From a virus, in IMG/VR virus record IMGVR_UViG_3300024346_000067, positions 1 to 59,107 of that record: a stretch of DNA of 59,107 nt. One strand, written 5' to 3'. A program made the position numbers and the translations under genes. The number at the start of each line of letters is the position of its first letter. Positions within the stretch are counted from its first letter, which is position 1. Of this stretch, positions 7,861-17,010 are shown one piece after another. The notes beneath the pieces are model-generated. The model was not told the origin of the DNA, made no database searches, and saw only the letters and a list, made by a program, of their open reading frames with translations.

Positions 7861-8106
7861 ATGGGAATAACATCAGAAAGAATCGAGGGTAAGATGATAC
7901 ATGTCATCATCAACTCATCAAATTTAAAAGAGGCTTCTTATAACACAGAGAGCGAGGACTTAACTGTCACTTTTAATAATGGAACTATTTATGAATACAA
8001 TAAAGTTCCTTGGACAAAATTCACTAAGTTTAGACTTGCTGAATCACAAGGAAAACACTTTAACGAGAACATCGCTAAAGGACATAAGTATAAAAAAATA
8101 GGATGA
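7861..8106 (+). CDS. KTSC domain protein, second copy, 81 aa
   Basis: It shares the domain layout of the copy at 7557 (SSNLKEASYN, LTVTFNNGTIYEYNKVP, FRLAESQGKHFNENI). The ATG at 7861 was chosen because it matches the start of the first copy; a TTG reading further upstream would run into the preceding terminator. The gene ends ATGA over the start of the nucleotidyltransferase gene, so these two are coupled, which suggests a shared role. Confidence 0.85.
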   Translation: MGITSERIEGKMIHVIINSSNLKEASYNTESEDLTVTFNNGTIYEYNKVPWTKFTKFRLAESQGKHFNENIAKGHKYKKIG

Positions 8107-8858
8107 GTTTATTTGAAGAATTAATTGAGGATAGACAAGAGGATGAGAAGATTGTAAAATCATTCAAACCTAAAGATTCACTTTCAGACCAAATATTTGA
8201 AGGTTTGAATGATAAATTTTCTATGCGTGATGATATTCGAAAAAGATTAATTGAAATTTCAAATAATTTTATCGAGTCTTTTGGTGTTAAGTTTTTTATT
8301 CATGACGTAATATTAACGGGTTCATTATCAAACTATAATTGGTCTCAATATTCAGATGTTGATTTACACATTTTAATTGATTTTGATGAAACGGAACATC
8401 CAATGGACTTAGTTAAGGAATTCTTCGACGCAAAAGAGAGGGTTTGGAATGAGAAACATGACATTAAAATAAAAGGTTTTGATGTTGAGGTCTACGTACA
8501 AGATGTAAAACAAGAACACATATCGTCTGGTGTTTATTCTATTTTACACAATAAATGGTTAATTGAACCGGAAAAAAACAAACCAAATATTGATGATAGA
8601 ATGATTCTTCAAAAAGGAGAACATTATGCTAAACAAATTGATTTATTAATTAAAAAATCAAATAAAACTAACATTTTGCAAATGATTGATGACTTTAGGA
8701 AAAAGATAAAAACATTCAGACAAAGTGGTTTGGAACAAGGTGGTGAGTATTCTTATGAAAATTTAACCTTTAAATTATTGAGAAGAAATGGATACTTTGG
8801 GAAATTAATAAAACTAAAAAAAGACATAACTGACAAGAAATTGTCGGTGACACAATAA
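8103..8858 (+). CDS. Nucleotidyltransferase (DNA polymerase beta-like fold)
   Basis: The 251-residue protein carries the minimal nucleotidyltransferase signature: LTGSLSN (G73, S74), then YSDVDLH with acids D85 and D87, and a third acid in FDVEVYV (D127 or E129). These are the residues that bind two metals and transfer a nucleotide. The C-terminal half is helical and basic. Related proteins occur in many T4-like phages without a known substrate. It may be an antitoxin- or tRNA-related enzyme, but no partner toxin is seen. It overlaps the KTSC gene by four bases. Confidence 0.75.
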   Translation: MSLFEELIEDRQEDEKIVKSFKPKDSLSDQIFEGLNDKFSMRDDIRKRLIEISNNFIESFGVKFFIHDVILTGSLSNYNWSQYSDVDLHILIDFDETEHPMDLVKEFFDAKERVWNEKHDIKIKGFDVEVYVQDVKQEHISSGVYSILHNKWLIEPEKNKPNIDDRMILQKGEHYAKQIDLLIKKSNKTNILQMIDDFRKKIKTFRQSGLEQGGEYSYENLTFKLLRRNGYFGKLIKLKKDITDKKLSVTQ

Positions 8859-8886
8859 AGAACCTTATTTTTTCCCTATATGTGTG

Positions 8887-8894
8887 TATTTATA
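8887..8894 (+). promoter_or_regulatory. TATTTATA late-promoter-like element (gene at 8929)
   Basis: An exact TATTTATA lies 34 bases before the start of the first gene of the head-side unit. The same octamer precedes most virion units in this window. Confidence 0.55.
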
Positions 8895-8928
8895 GGATAA
8901 GAATAAGTATATCTAACAATCAAAAAAA

Positions 8929-9951
8929 ATGGCAGAGATAAAACCCCTAGGCAGTGAAAAACTTAACACAGAAGACAAATTAAAAAGAATTCTTGAGTTA
9001 ACTTATTTCAACGAAAATAAAAAATCAAATTCATCTACTAAACCTGAACTGGTTAAAGAATCAAAATCAGGTGGGGTATTTGGTATTGTTAAAGAAAAAG
9101 ACGGTTACTACGTAAAAAGAGGATTAAACGAATCATCATTAGATTATATTGGTGGTATGTTTATGAAAAACAAAAATAAATTTAGTTCATACGCGGATGC
9201 ATATAAAAGATTAAATCTTTTAAACGGACAGGAAAATATACAGGAAGCAACCAAGTATGTTTTAAAACAAAACAAACCACAAGAAGAAGCTCCAATGGCT
9301 GAACCATCTATGGATGCGGCTCCCGTACCAAGTATGGAACCTGCTCCTGAGGCTCCAGCGCCTGAGGCTCCATCTAGTGAATTTCCGCCAGCTGATGGTG
9401 TAGATATGGCTGGAGTAGAAGGTGGTGATTCTGCTAAACGTTCAGACTATATGGCTGAAGCTCAAAAATTTGCAGGAAAGTTAGGACAAGAATTGAGGGA
9501 TTTACATGATAGAATGGAAAGTGATGATATAAAGTATATTTTAAATATGATTATATCTGCCGTTGATTTAGATAAATTAGATGACGAAGATATTGAAGAC
9601 ATCGCAAAGAAATTTGAACGTGAAGAGGAAGAAGGTGGGGAAATGGGTTCAGAAGAGCCCGCAATCGAACCATCACCTGAAGCGTCGGCTGAACCGACAT
9701 CAGATGAGGATTTGGGTGAAAATTCAATGTCAGCATTAGATGAGTTCATTAATAATCCTGCACCTGGAGAACAAAAAGAAATATCTTTAGATGATTTTGT
9801 GGATGGTGGTGACGATTTATCAAAAAGTGCAGACTTGGAGATGGGAAATGATGAAAAACAAAAAGACGTCGATAAGGAAATAGATTTAGATGAAATTAAA
9901 AATGAAATTCATAGAAGTATCGGGGAAACCTTAAGTAAATATTTCAACTAA
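8929..9951 (+). CDS. Acidic Pro/Ala/Glu-rich protein, probable virion or assembly protein
   Basis: Not assigned to a family. Of 340 residues, the N-terminal 110 are globular (KEKDGYYVKRGLNESS, YADAYKRLNLL), the middle (about 118-150) is a Pro/Ala/Glu linker, and the rest is strongly acidic with helical segments. The acidity and composition resemble scaffold-type or internal head proteins. It opens the rightward unit that leads to terminase and sits behind a late-type element, so a structural or assembly role is likely. It is followed with only one base between genes by the next. Confidence 0.6.
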   Translation: MAEIKPLGSEKLNTEDKLKRILELTYFNENKKSNSSTKPELVKESKSGGVFGIVKEKDGYYVKRGLNESSLDYIGGMFMKNKNKFSSYADAYKRLNLLNGQENIQEATKYVLKQNKPQEEAPMAEPSMDAAPVPSMEPAPEAPAPEAPSSEFPPADGVDMAGVEGGDSAKRSDYMAEAQKFAGKLGQELRDLHDRMESDDIKYILNMIISAVDLDKLDDEDIEDIAKKFEREEEEGGEMGSEEPAIEPSPEASAEPTSDEDLGENSMSALDEFINNPAPGEQKEISLDDFVDGGDDLSKSADLEMGNDEKQKDVDKEIDLDEIKNEIHRSIGETLSKYFN

Positions 9952-9952
9952 A

Positions 9953-10354
9953 ATGCATCTAATATATGTCAATGAGATTGGTTCAGATTACAAAGGTCAA
10001 AAACAGTATGAATTTGTTTTTAGTGAAAGTACTGAGATTGATATGGGGGAGTGGTTTATCATTCCTGCTTCGGCTAACCAACAATCTAAATCTCCTGACA
10101 TCGAATATGTTGATGTAGTTGGATTATTAAAGAATACGGATTTACAATTAGAACTTATTCAAAACTCCGATTATTTTGGGGTTATTGACGCTGTAGATGG
10201 TGTAATATCGTTAGCTTGGGAGAAATTTGATTTTGATTCAGAAAATGAAAGGTTATCTTTTAAATTCGCGGAATCTTTAGAAAATGTTACAAAAAAATTA
10301 AAACAAAGAGGTTATATTCTATTAAAAGAAAATATTAAAATAAATAATATATGA
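9953..10354 (+). CDS. Hypothetical protein, 133 aa
   Basis: Not recognised. The acidic globular protein has alternating strand and helix character (EIGSDYKGQKQYEFVFSE, WFIIPAS, ISLAWEKFDFDSENERLSF). The start lies one base after the upstream stop, and the end overlaps the next start as ATGA, so it is embedded in the head-side operon. No enzyme motif, signal or membrane segment is visible. Confidence 0.6.
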   Translation: MHLIYVNEIGSDYKGQKQYEFVFSESTEIDMGEWFIIPASANQQSKSPDIEYVDVVGLLKNTDLQLELIQNSDYFGVIDAVDGVISLAWEKFDFDSENERLSFKFAESLENVTKKLKQRGYILLKENIKINNI

Positions 10355-11109
10355 AAAGAGACGTAATTGTTGGACAACTTATTAAAGAAGGATTTTCTGA
10401 AAAAACATTGGTTAATTTCAATGATAAACAACTTTCTGATTTACATGAAAGAATTGTCGTTGATGCTGACAAATTAAAAACAGACCCAAAATTACAGGCG
10501 TTGGCTAAAGACCCAAATACTGAGGTTGAAGTTAAAGAGGAATTAAAAGGTAATCAAAAGAAATTAGATAAGAACCACAATGGTAAAATTGATGGTCAAG
10601 ATTTTAAAATATTAAAAGGTCAGAAGAAAGAAGTTAAAGAAGCATATAAACCTAAATCGGATGAAAATGTTTCAAGAAAAGATTGGAAACATTTTAATGC
10701 AGATGGTGAAGAATTAAAAAATGAGCCTAGAATGAAAGGTGGGTATTCAATCGATAAAGAAGGAAAACGCCATGAATCAAAATCATCTTCCGAAGTAAAA
10801 GAATGGGTTGAATCGTTAGCTGAAAATAATTTTCATAGTTTCACATCAAAAAATGAAATCATGGAACTTATCCAAAGTAAACTTAATGAATCTGAAGTTA
10901 TGGAACCACAACACGGTGCCAATGTAAAAAAGGGACACAACGGTATTCCTGAATTTATGACTTATGATGCTATTGTTGGTAGTGGTACAAAAACAGCACC
11001 GGCTAAACCAAAAGTTGATCCAGGTACTAAACCTGCAAAACCAAAAACTCCGTTTCAGCCAGGACCGGGACCAAATCCAAAACCAAAGGCATTAAAAGAA
11101 AATAAATAA
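10351..11109 (+). CDS. Lys/Glu-rich protein with an EF-hand-like loop
   Basis: The 252-residue protein is highly charged. Residues 73-84 read DKNHNGKIDGQD, a canonical EF-hand or dockerin calcium loop with acids or Asn at positions 1, 3, 5, 9 and 12. The N-terminus (VIVGQLIKEGFSE) looks helical, and the C-terminal 50 residues are a Pro/Lys linker (KPKTPFQPGPGPNPKP). The overall function is unknown. It overlaps the previous gene by four bases and precedes the 480-residue gene by 12 bases, so it belongs to the head-side operon and may be a structural or internal protein. Confidence 0.6.
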   Translation: MKRDVIVGQLIKEGFSEKTLVNFNDKQLSDLHERIVVDADKLKTDPKLQALAKDPNTEVEVKEELKGNQKKLDKNHNGKIDGQDFKILKGQKKEVKEAYKPKSDENVSRKDWKHFNADGEELKNEPRMKGGYSIDKEGKRHESKSSSEVKEWVESLAENNFHSFTSKNEIMELIQSKLNESEVMEPQHGANVKKGHNGIPEFMTYDAIVGSGTKTAPAKPKVDPGTKPAKPKTPFQPGPGPNPKPKALKENK

Positions 11110-11121
11110 TTTTATTAAATT

Positions 11122-12564
11122 ATGGAATTATCTAAGAAAAAATTGTTATCTTTAATTAAAGAAAATATTAATGAGATGGCAATGGATTTCGATACCCAAG
11201 ATAGACCTAATAGTGATTTACAAAATAAATTACAACAAGGAGATACGCCACTAACTAAGGTTCCATTACCTAAAACCGGTGAAGAACCTAATAAAAATTT
11301 CCAAGAATTGTTGGCGTCTGAAAGATATAAACAAGTTGTTGAAAATTTAAGACGTTACGTTCCAGAATTTCAAGGAACACTTACTGGTATGGGTGGGATG
11401 GGTCAATTACATCAAATATTGGGAAGAGCATTTTACCGTATAACCGAATTAGAAAGTACACATAAAGAAGAGTTGGAAAGATTGGCGATTGATTTAATCG
11501 TTGCTGAAATGGGAATTTCTGAAGACGAAATTGAATTTGATGCTAAAATTATTGGTATGGGAGAAATACCAACTGATGATTTTAATAGAGAAGATGTTAA
11601 TCAAGAGAATCCTGGCGAGGTTAACGTTGATGATGAGAATGGTGAAGAAGAACAACCTACAGTAGAAAATCCTGAACAAGAAGTACAACTATATCAAGAT
11701 TTAGAACAACTTAATTTAGAGAGAGCTAAACGAAGATTAATAAATGCTATGACACAAGGGGCTTCAAAAAGAGGTCATTATATGTATCATTTAGTTGCGG
11801 ATAAAATTGGGGAAATTACAGGGTCACAAGAATTATTGAATTTATATGGTATAATGATGTCAATCAATGACGTTAATTATTGGCAATTTAGTGATGAAAC
11901 AATCGCGGGTGCTGGTGATAATGTTGCTGGTAAGGTTCAAGTTGAAAGACCAAGTGGAGGTGATGAAGAAGAGGGTGGTGAAGAAGATGCTGAATATGGT
12001 AAACCTAAAATAATCGCACGAGGAATTAATTTTCCAGTTTTAGTTCATGAATTAATCAAAGGATTAATGGAAATAATTGCAGTTCAAGGACAACCATCCG
12101 ACCCTGAATTATTTCAACAAGTATCTCAACATGAAGATACGTTAGAAAAAGAAATGTGGGATTTAAGATTAGGTCCCGCAATATGGGATAGAATTAGAGC
12201 ACAATTTCCTGAAGAAACATTAATGGAAAATGGAAGATATCTACAGAATTATATTATGATGAATATCTTCAAATTACCCGCTAAACAATTTTTAGTGTTA
12301 ATGAAAGAAGTTATTTCTGATTCAGATAAAGGTAAACGTTTAATGATTAATTTATTACGAGGTATTCAAGAAATGTTAAACCAACAAGACTATGAATATC
12401 AAATGGATAGATTTAATGATGAGTTAGAGGGTATGTCAAATGAAACTCAGGACGATGAATTAACATCATTCTTAGGTGATTTAGGTATTAAATTATCGGA
12501 TGATGATGATGAAGACGATGATGACATTTATAAAGAATTAGGATTAGACAGACCTAAAAGATAA
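11122..12564 (+). CDS. Hypothetical virion-associated protein, 480 aa
   Basis: Not assigned to a family. It begins with a helix-forming peptide (KKLLSLIKENINEMAMD) that contains an INE site like those of other candidate capsid-targeted proteins here. Two helical domains (about 55-170 and 195-420) are separated and followed by acidic linkers; the C-terminus is a run of Asp. It ends 41 bases before terminase, with a strong terminator in between. A structural or head-assembly role is inferred from its place directly before gp17; it is much too large to be a normal small terminase (gp16). Confidence 0.55.
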   Translation: MELSKKKLLSLIKENINEMAMDFDTQDRPNSDLQNKLQQGDTPLTKVPLPKTGEEPNKNFQELLASERYKQVVENLRRYVPEFQGTLTGMGGMGQLHQILGRAFYRITELESTHKEELERLAIDLIVAEMGISEDEIEFDAKIIGMGEIPTDDFNREDVNQENPGEVNVDDENGEEEQPTVENPEQEVQLYQDLEQLNLERAKRRLINAMTQGASKRGHYMYHLVADKIGEITGSQELLNLYGIMMSINDVNYWQFSDETIAGAGDNVAGKVQVERPSGGDEEEGGEEDAEYGKPKIIARGINFPVLVHELIKGLMEIIAVQGQPSDPELFQQVSQHEDTLEKEMWDLRLGPAIWDRIRAQFPEETLMENGRYLQNYIMMNIFKLPAKQFLVLMKEVISDSDKGKRLMINLLRGIQEMLNQQDYEYQMDRFNDELEGMSNETQDDELTSFLGDLGIKLSDDDDEDDDDIYKELGLDRPKR

Positions 12565-12567
12565 TAC

Positions 12568-12593
12568 AAGGGAGGTTTAACCTCCCTTTTTTT
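12568..12593 (+). terminator. Rho-independent terminator before terminase
   Basis: AAGGGAGGTT and AACCTCCCTT form a long, nearly perfect stem with a minimal loop, followed by TTTTT. It closes the 8929-12564 unit and is immediately followed by the late element of the terminase gene. Confidence 0.9.
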
Positions 12594-12594
12594 G

Positions 12595-12602
12595 TATTTA
12601 TA
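12595..12602 (+). promoter_or_regulatory. TATTTATA element directly before terminase start
   Basis: The octamer ends three bases before the ATG at 12606. If it is a -10-type late promoter, the transcript would be practically leaderless or would start at or just past the ATG. Confidence 0.5.
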
Positions 12603-12605
12603 TAT

Positions 12606-14381
12606 ATGAATTCCAAATTAGAACAATTAAAAGAATATGCAAAGATTATTAAAGATGCCCCATATGCGTTAAAAACATATCTGCAGACTTATGATAATAC
12701 TCAAAAAAAATATGTTCCATTAGAGTTATTTCCTGACCAAATTCAATTAATTCAGGATTATGAAAATTATAATGAAAACATTACTAGAAAATATAGACAG
12801 GCGGGTGTTACAACAGTAACCGCTGCATGGATTTCAAAAAAATTACAGACAGCAAAAGAAAGTGAACCCGAAAGAGTTCTTCTTATTGCGAACAAAAGAG
12901 ATACCGCCGTGGAAATGGCTAATAAAGTTAGACACTTTATTGAACAATGGCCTGAGTGGATTAATGTTGGGTTCTCACCTGATAAAAACTCTGAAAGTAG
13001 ATTTAGATTAAACAATGGTTGTGAGGTTAAGGCGGTAGCAACATCTGCGGATGCGTTACGTGGTTATACACCAACCATACTTGTATTTGATGAGGCAGCA
13101 TATATTGAAGCGGGTGATGATTTTTGGGCGGCATCTATGGCGTCCCTATCAACGGGTGGTAAGATTATTCTTATCTCTACGCCAAATGGTTATGACCCCA
13201 TATATTATGGTGTTTATGACCAAGCATTACGTGGAATTAATGATTTCCATATAACTGATTTAAGGTGGTTTAATGACCCTCGTTACACTAAAGACTTATG
13301 TTGGGTAAAATGTTCCGACATATGTCATTACATGTTAAATAGAGAACAATATGACGACAACGAAGTTGTTTTACATGACTTTGATATTGAAAAATACCAA
13401 GAACTGGTAGAACAAGGATATAAACCATTTTCATCTTGGTTTGAATCTATGTCTAAGAAATTTAAATATGATAGACGTAAGATTGCTCAGGAATTGGAAT
13501 GTGACTTCTTAGGTTCGGGGGATGGAGTTATTCCTGGAGATATTCAAGAGAATATTGCTAAGAATATGATACGAGTTCCTAAAGAAAAGTATATGCAAGG
13601 AACATTTTGGCAATGGAAAGAACCCGTTCAAGGTCATAGGTATATAATGGGGGTTGATGTTAGTAGAGGAGATAGTGAGGATTTTTCTTCAATCAATATT
13701 GTCGATTTTGACGATAGAGAACAGGTTGTTGAATATATAGGAAAAATACCACCAGATGATTTGGCTAATATTGCATACAAATGGGGTATTTTATATGATT
13801 GTTTTATTGTAATAGATATCACAGGAGGTATGGGTGTTGCAACATCAAGAAAACTACAAGAAATGGATTATAAAAATCTTTTTATTGACGGTATTAACAC
13901 TCAGAATATATGGGAATACAATAAAAAGGCTTTAGATAAAATTCCTGGTATAAATTTTAACAATAAAAGAACTCAAATTGTTGCAGCATTTGAAGAACAA
14001 CTTAGAAAAGGGTTTTTAGTAAGGTCAAGTCGTTTATTAAATGAATTAAATACGTTTGTTTATATGAATGGAAGACCTGACCACATGAAGGGAGCTCATG
14101 ATGACTCAATCATGAGTATGTCAATGGCTCTCTATGCTGGTGATATGTGTTTCAATCAATTACAAAGGAACGATTCTAAAAATAAAGCGGTAATTGAATC
14201 TTGGGCGTTATCCGAAAGAACTTATGAACCTTCTAAAACACATTATTCATATGGTTCATCTTTTGATCAAATAGGTGCAATGGGTATGGATACTAACAAT
14301 ATTTACCATAAAGATAACCCAACAAACATATCTAAGGACGTTTATAGAGAACATATGTGGTTATTTGGGAAATCTAAATAA
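12606..14381 (+). CDS. 17: Terminase large subunit (gp17-like)
   Basis: The 591-residue protein is close to T4 gp17 (610). The ATPase half has a deviant Walker A RQAGVTT (64-70), Walker B TILVFDEA (157-164) and coupling motif STPNG (191-195). The nuclease half shows RNase H-like acids: GVDVSRGDSED (D351), FIVIDITGG (D404) and AHDDS (D499/D500). It is the motor that cuts concatemers and pumps DNA through the portal encoded just downstream. No small terminase gene is recognised nearby. It lies behind its own terminator and late-type element. Confidence 0.96.
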   Translation: MNSKLEQLKEYAKIIKDAPYALKTYLQTYDNTQKKYVPLELFPDQIQLIQDYENYNENITRKYRQAGVTTVTAAWISKKLQTAKESEPERVLLIANKRDTAVEMANKVRHFIEQWPEWINVGFSPDKNSESRFRLNNGCEVKAVATSADALRGYTPTILVFDEAAYIEAGDDFWAASMASLSTGGKIILISTPNGYDPIYYGVYDQALRGINDFHITDLRWFNDPRYTKDLCWVKCSDICHYMLNREQYDDNEVVLHDFDIEKYQELVEQGYKPFSSWFESMSKKFKYDRRKIAQELECDFLGSGDGVIPGDIQENIAKNMIRVPKEKYMQGTFWQWKEPVQGHRYIMGVDVSRGDSEDFSSINIVDFDDREQVVEYIGKIPPDDLANIAYKWGILYDCFIVIDITGGMGVATSRKLQEMDYKNLFIDGINTQNIWEYNKKALDKIPGINFNNKRTQIVAAFEEQLRKGFLVRSSRLLNELNTFVYMNGRPDHMKGAHDDSIMSMSMALYAGDMCFNQLQRNDSKNKAVIESWALSERTYEPSKTHYSYGSSFDQIGAMGMDTNNIYHKDNPTNISKDVYREHMWLFGKSK

Positions 14382-14423
14382 TCTTCCTATTATCAAAATT
14401 ATAGTTTATATTATAAAGAAAAG

Positions 14424-14431
14424 TATTTATA
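14424..14431 (+). promoter_or_regulatory. TATTTATA element before portal gene
   Basis: The exact octamer ends four bases before the portal ATG at 14436, the same close spacing as for terminase. Confidence 0.5.
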
Positions 14432-14435
14432 TAGA

Positions 14436-16247
14436 ATGGCAAATCAAAACTCCACCGTATTTCAGAAGTTAACTAGAATGTTTGGTTTCCCTGGTCAACA
14501 GGCTCAACAAACACCATCTTTTAATTTTAACAAAGACGAATTATTAAAAACAGATAGTAGAGAAGACTACGAGAAAGCAATGTTACAGGCTCAACAGAGT
14601 CAATATATTGCAGACAAATGGTCAAAATTGGACCAATCATTATACAACCAATCGGTTTACTATGAACCAACAAGAATGGCCGCGTATTATGATTATGAAT
14701 CAATGGAATTTACTCCTGAAGTATCTGCAGCACTAGACATATACGCAGAAGAATCCACTACTATGTCAGAAAAGGGTGAAATATTAACAATATACTCGGA
14801 ATCAGATAGAATTAAAACAATACTTGAGGATTTATTTCAAAACAAATTGGACATTAACACAAACCTACAAATGTGGGCTAGAGGTATGGCGAAATATGGT
14901 GATGATTTTGTTTATTTAAAAATTGATCCAGAAAAGGGTATTATTGGAGTACAACAATTACCAAATATTGAAATTGAAAGAATTGAAGGTGCATCAACTA
15001 AAAAAGCAATTAATACAGATAGTAAAGTACCATCAAGAGAATTAAGATTTCAATGGAAAAATAAAGATTTAGAATTCCAAGCTTGGGAAGTTGCACATTT
15101 TAGATTATTAGGTGATGATAGAAAGTTACCATATGGTACTTCTATGTTAGATAAGATTAGAAGAATTTGGAAACAACTTTTACTTGCTGAAGATGCGATG
15201 TTAATTTACAGAACATCTAGAGCACCTGAAAGACGTGTATTTAAAATATTTGTGGGTAACATGGACGATAAAGATATCGAACCGTATGTACAAAAAGTTG
15301 CCAATAAATTCAAACGTCAACCAGTATCTGACCCACGTAATGGTCAAGTAGATATGAGGTACAATCAGATGGCGGTAGACCAAGATTATTTCGTACCTGT
15401 TCGTGACCCAGGCCAAACTATGCCGATTGAAACATTACCTGGTGCATCAAATTTAGGTGAGATTGCCGATATTGAATACATTCAAAAGAAAATGTTAGCG
15501 GCACTTCGTATTCCGAAAGCATTCTTAGGTTTTGAAGAAGTTGTTGGTGATGGAAAAAATCTTGCATTAATGGATATACGTTTTGCAAGAACAATTAATA
15601 AAATACAAAAATCATTAATACAAGAATTAAATAAAGTTGCTTTAATCCATCTATATCTTTTAGGTATGGAAGATGAATTAAATAATTTTACACTTTCATT
15701 AACTAATCCATCATCTCAATCCGATTTATTGAAAATTGAAATGTGGAAAGAGAAGATAACACTTTACAAAGATGCAACATCAGACCAATCACAAATTGGT
15801 ATATTGCCGGTGTCTCACACATGGGCCAAGAAAAACATTCTTGGGTTTAGTGATAATGAAGTTGTTTTAGATTTACAACAACAACGTCTTGAAAGAGCGA
15901 TGGGATTTGAATTAAACAATACACAGAATGTAATTAAACGTTCAGGTGTGTTTGATGATGTGGATGCAAAGTATGGTATCTCTGAAGAAGAAAGAGAAAA
16001 GGCAATGGATGCTGCGGGTGGTGAAGCGCCAGGTGGTGGAATGGATATGGGTGGAGGGTCAACACCAGAACCTCCAGCGGCTGGAGGAGACGCACCACTA
16101 AGTGAATCTACTAAATCAAAGAAATCAAAAATATTAGGTATGCTAGGTGAAGAAAAAGAAGATTTCAACTCTTTATTTGATATGAAAAGAGCACAACAGA
16201 ATATTTATGAAATAGAAACTAAATTGAACGATATTTTAAACGATTAA
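14436..16247 (+). CDS. 20: Portal protein (gp20-like)
   Basis: The 603-residue protein is the T4 gp20 type (T4: 524). Features include the N-terminal EFTPEVSAALDIYAEES region, the LPYGTSMLDKIRRIWKQL helix, followed by EDAMLIYRTSRAPERRVF, and the YIQKKMLAALRIPKAFLGFE segment. The C-terminal 100 residues are a Gly/Pro-rich linker plus a charged helix, an extension relative to T4, with an LSE site that the prohead protease might cut. It forms the dodecameric ring that nucleates the prohead and docks terminase. The next gene starts two bases after its stop. Confidence 0.96.
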   Translation: MANQNSTVFQKLTRMFGFPGQQAQQTPSFNFNKDELLKTDSREDYEKAMLQAQQSQYIADKWSKLDQSLYNQSVYYEPTRMAAYYDYESMEFTPEVSAALDIYAEESTTMSEKGEILTIYSESDRIKTILEDLFQNKLDINTNLQMWARGMAKYGDDFVYLKIDPEKGIIGVQQLPNIEIERIEGASTKKAINTDSKVPSRELRFQWKNKDLEFQAWEVAHFRLLGDDRKLPYGTSMLDKIRRIWKQLLLAEDAMLIYRTSRAPERRVFKIFVGNMDDKDIEPYVQKVANKFKRQPVSDPRNGQVDMRYNQMAVDQDYFVPVRDPGQTMPIETLPGASNLGEIADIEYIQKKMLAALRIPKAFLGFEEVVGDGKNLALMDIRFARTINKIQKSLIQELNKVALIHLYLLGMEDELNNFTLSLTNPSSQSDLLKIEMWKEKITLYKDATSDQSQIGILPVSHTWAKKNILGFSDNEVVLDLQQQRLERAMGFELNNTQNVIKRSGVFDDVDAKYGISEEEREKAMDAAGGEAPGGGMDMGGGSTPEPPAAGGDAPLSESTKSKKSKILGMLGEEKEDFNSLFDMKRAQQNIYEIETKLNDILND

Positions 16248-16249
16248 AA

Positions 16250-16996
16250 ATGAACAAATTCGGAACGATAAAATCAAAAATGTTAACTAAAATAACTGAA
16301 TCTTATTCTAAACAAAATAAGAATGAAGTTAAAGATATGTTAAACACAATTAAAGAAAACAAAGCATTTAAAGAAATGTATTTGTTTTATGAAGAAATTG
16401 AGAATAAATATTTCGAGGATAAAGAGATTGCAAAATTATATGTTGAGGGATTAAATACATATTTTGGTCAACCAATGGGTAATTGGAATGATTTAAATGT
16501 ATTTTGTGAATCTCTACATGATAAATTGGGTAATATTGAAATTGAAATTAACGAATTATATGAATCTTTAGATATATTATCTGAAAAAGATTCATTATCA
16601 AATATTGAAAAAAAGGTTATTGCAAAAAAGAAATTAGTAGAACATTTAACAACTAAAAAAGATATTAACGAGTCTCAAGAGACTAAATTTGTCGCAAACG
16701 AAAATTTATTACACGCTGTTTTAGCAAACAATTTTAATGTACTTTACACTAATACACTTTCTGAAGAACAAAAAATCGAATTAAAAACAATACTTGATTT
16801 ATCAAGTGAAGATTTAGAAAACAAAACATCCGAATTAAAGGAATCTATATTAAATCAAATTGGTGATATCATAAATGAATCTAAAGATTCTGAAATGGTA
16901 ACCAAACTATCTAAAGTAAAAGATGAGGTCCTAAAAAAGGAAACATCTAAAATTAATTATTACAGATTAACTGAATTAAAAAATGGTCTTAACTAA
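16250..16996 (+). CDS. Helical protein after portal, possible prohead core protein
   Basis: Not recognised by family. It has 248 residues, is almost entirely helical and is rich in Lys, Glu and Asn (for example KNEVKDMLNTIKENKAFKEM). The N-terminus MNKFGTIKSKMLTKITES carries an ITE site at residues 15-17, similar to the start peptides of T4 internal proteins cut by gp21. In T4 the small core proteins gp67 and gp68 lie between genes 20 and 21, so position and composition suggest a prohead core component. It is coupled to the portal gene; its stop lies within a terminator hairpin. Confidence 0.55.
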   Translation: MNKFGTIKSKMLTKITESYSKQNKNEVKDMLNTIKENKAFKEMYLFYEEIENKYFEDKEIAKLYVEGLNTYFGQPMGNWNDLNVFCESLHDKLGNIEIEINELYESLDILSEKDSLSNIEKKVIAKKKLVEHLTTKKDINESQETKFVANENLLHAVLANNFNVLYTNTLSEEQKIELKTILDLSSEDLENKTSELKESILNQIGDIINESKDSEMVTKLSKVKDEVLKKETSKINYYRLTELKNGLN

Positions 16997-17010
16997 GACC
17001 ATTTTTCTTT
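16980..17010. terminator. Bidirectional hairpin terminator
   Basis: AAATGGTCTTA and TAAGACCATTT pair almost perfectly. On the plus strand TTCTTTT follows and on the minus strand a T-rich stretch follows, so it can end both the portal unit and the leftward bS21 gene. The coding ends of both genes lie inside it. Confidence 0.85.

Noticed and set aside
11122-12564. Small terminase (gp16) for the gene before gp17
   Set aside because: At 480 residues with acidic linkers it is far larger than gp16 (about 160) and shows no helix-turn-helix.
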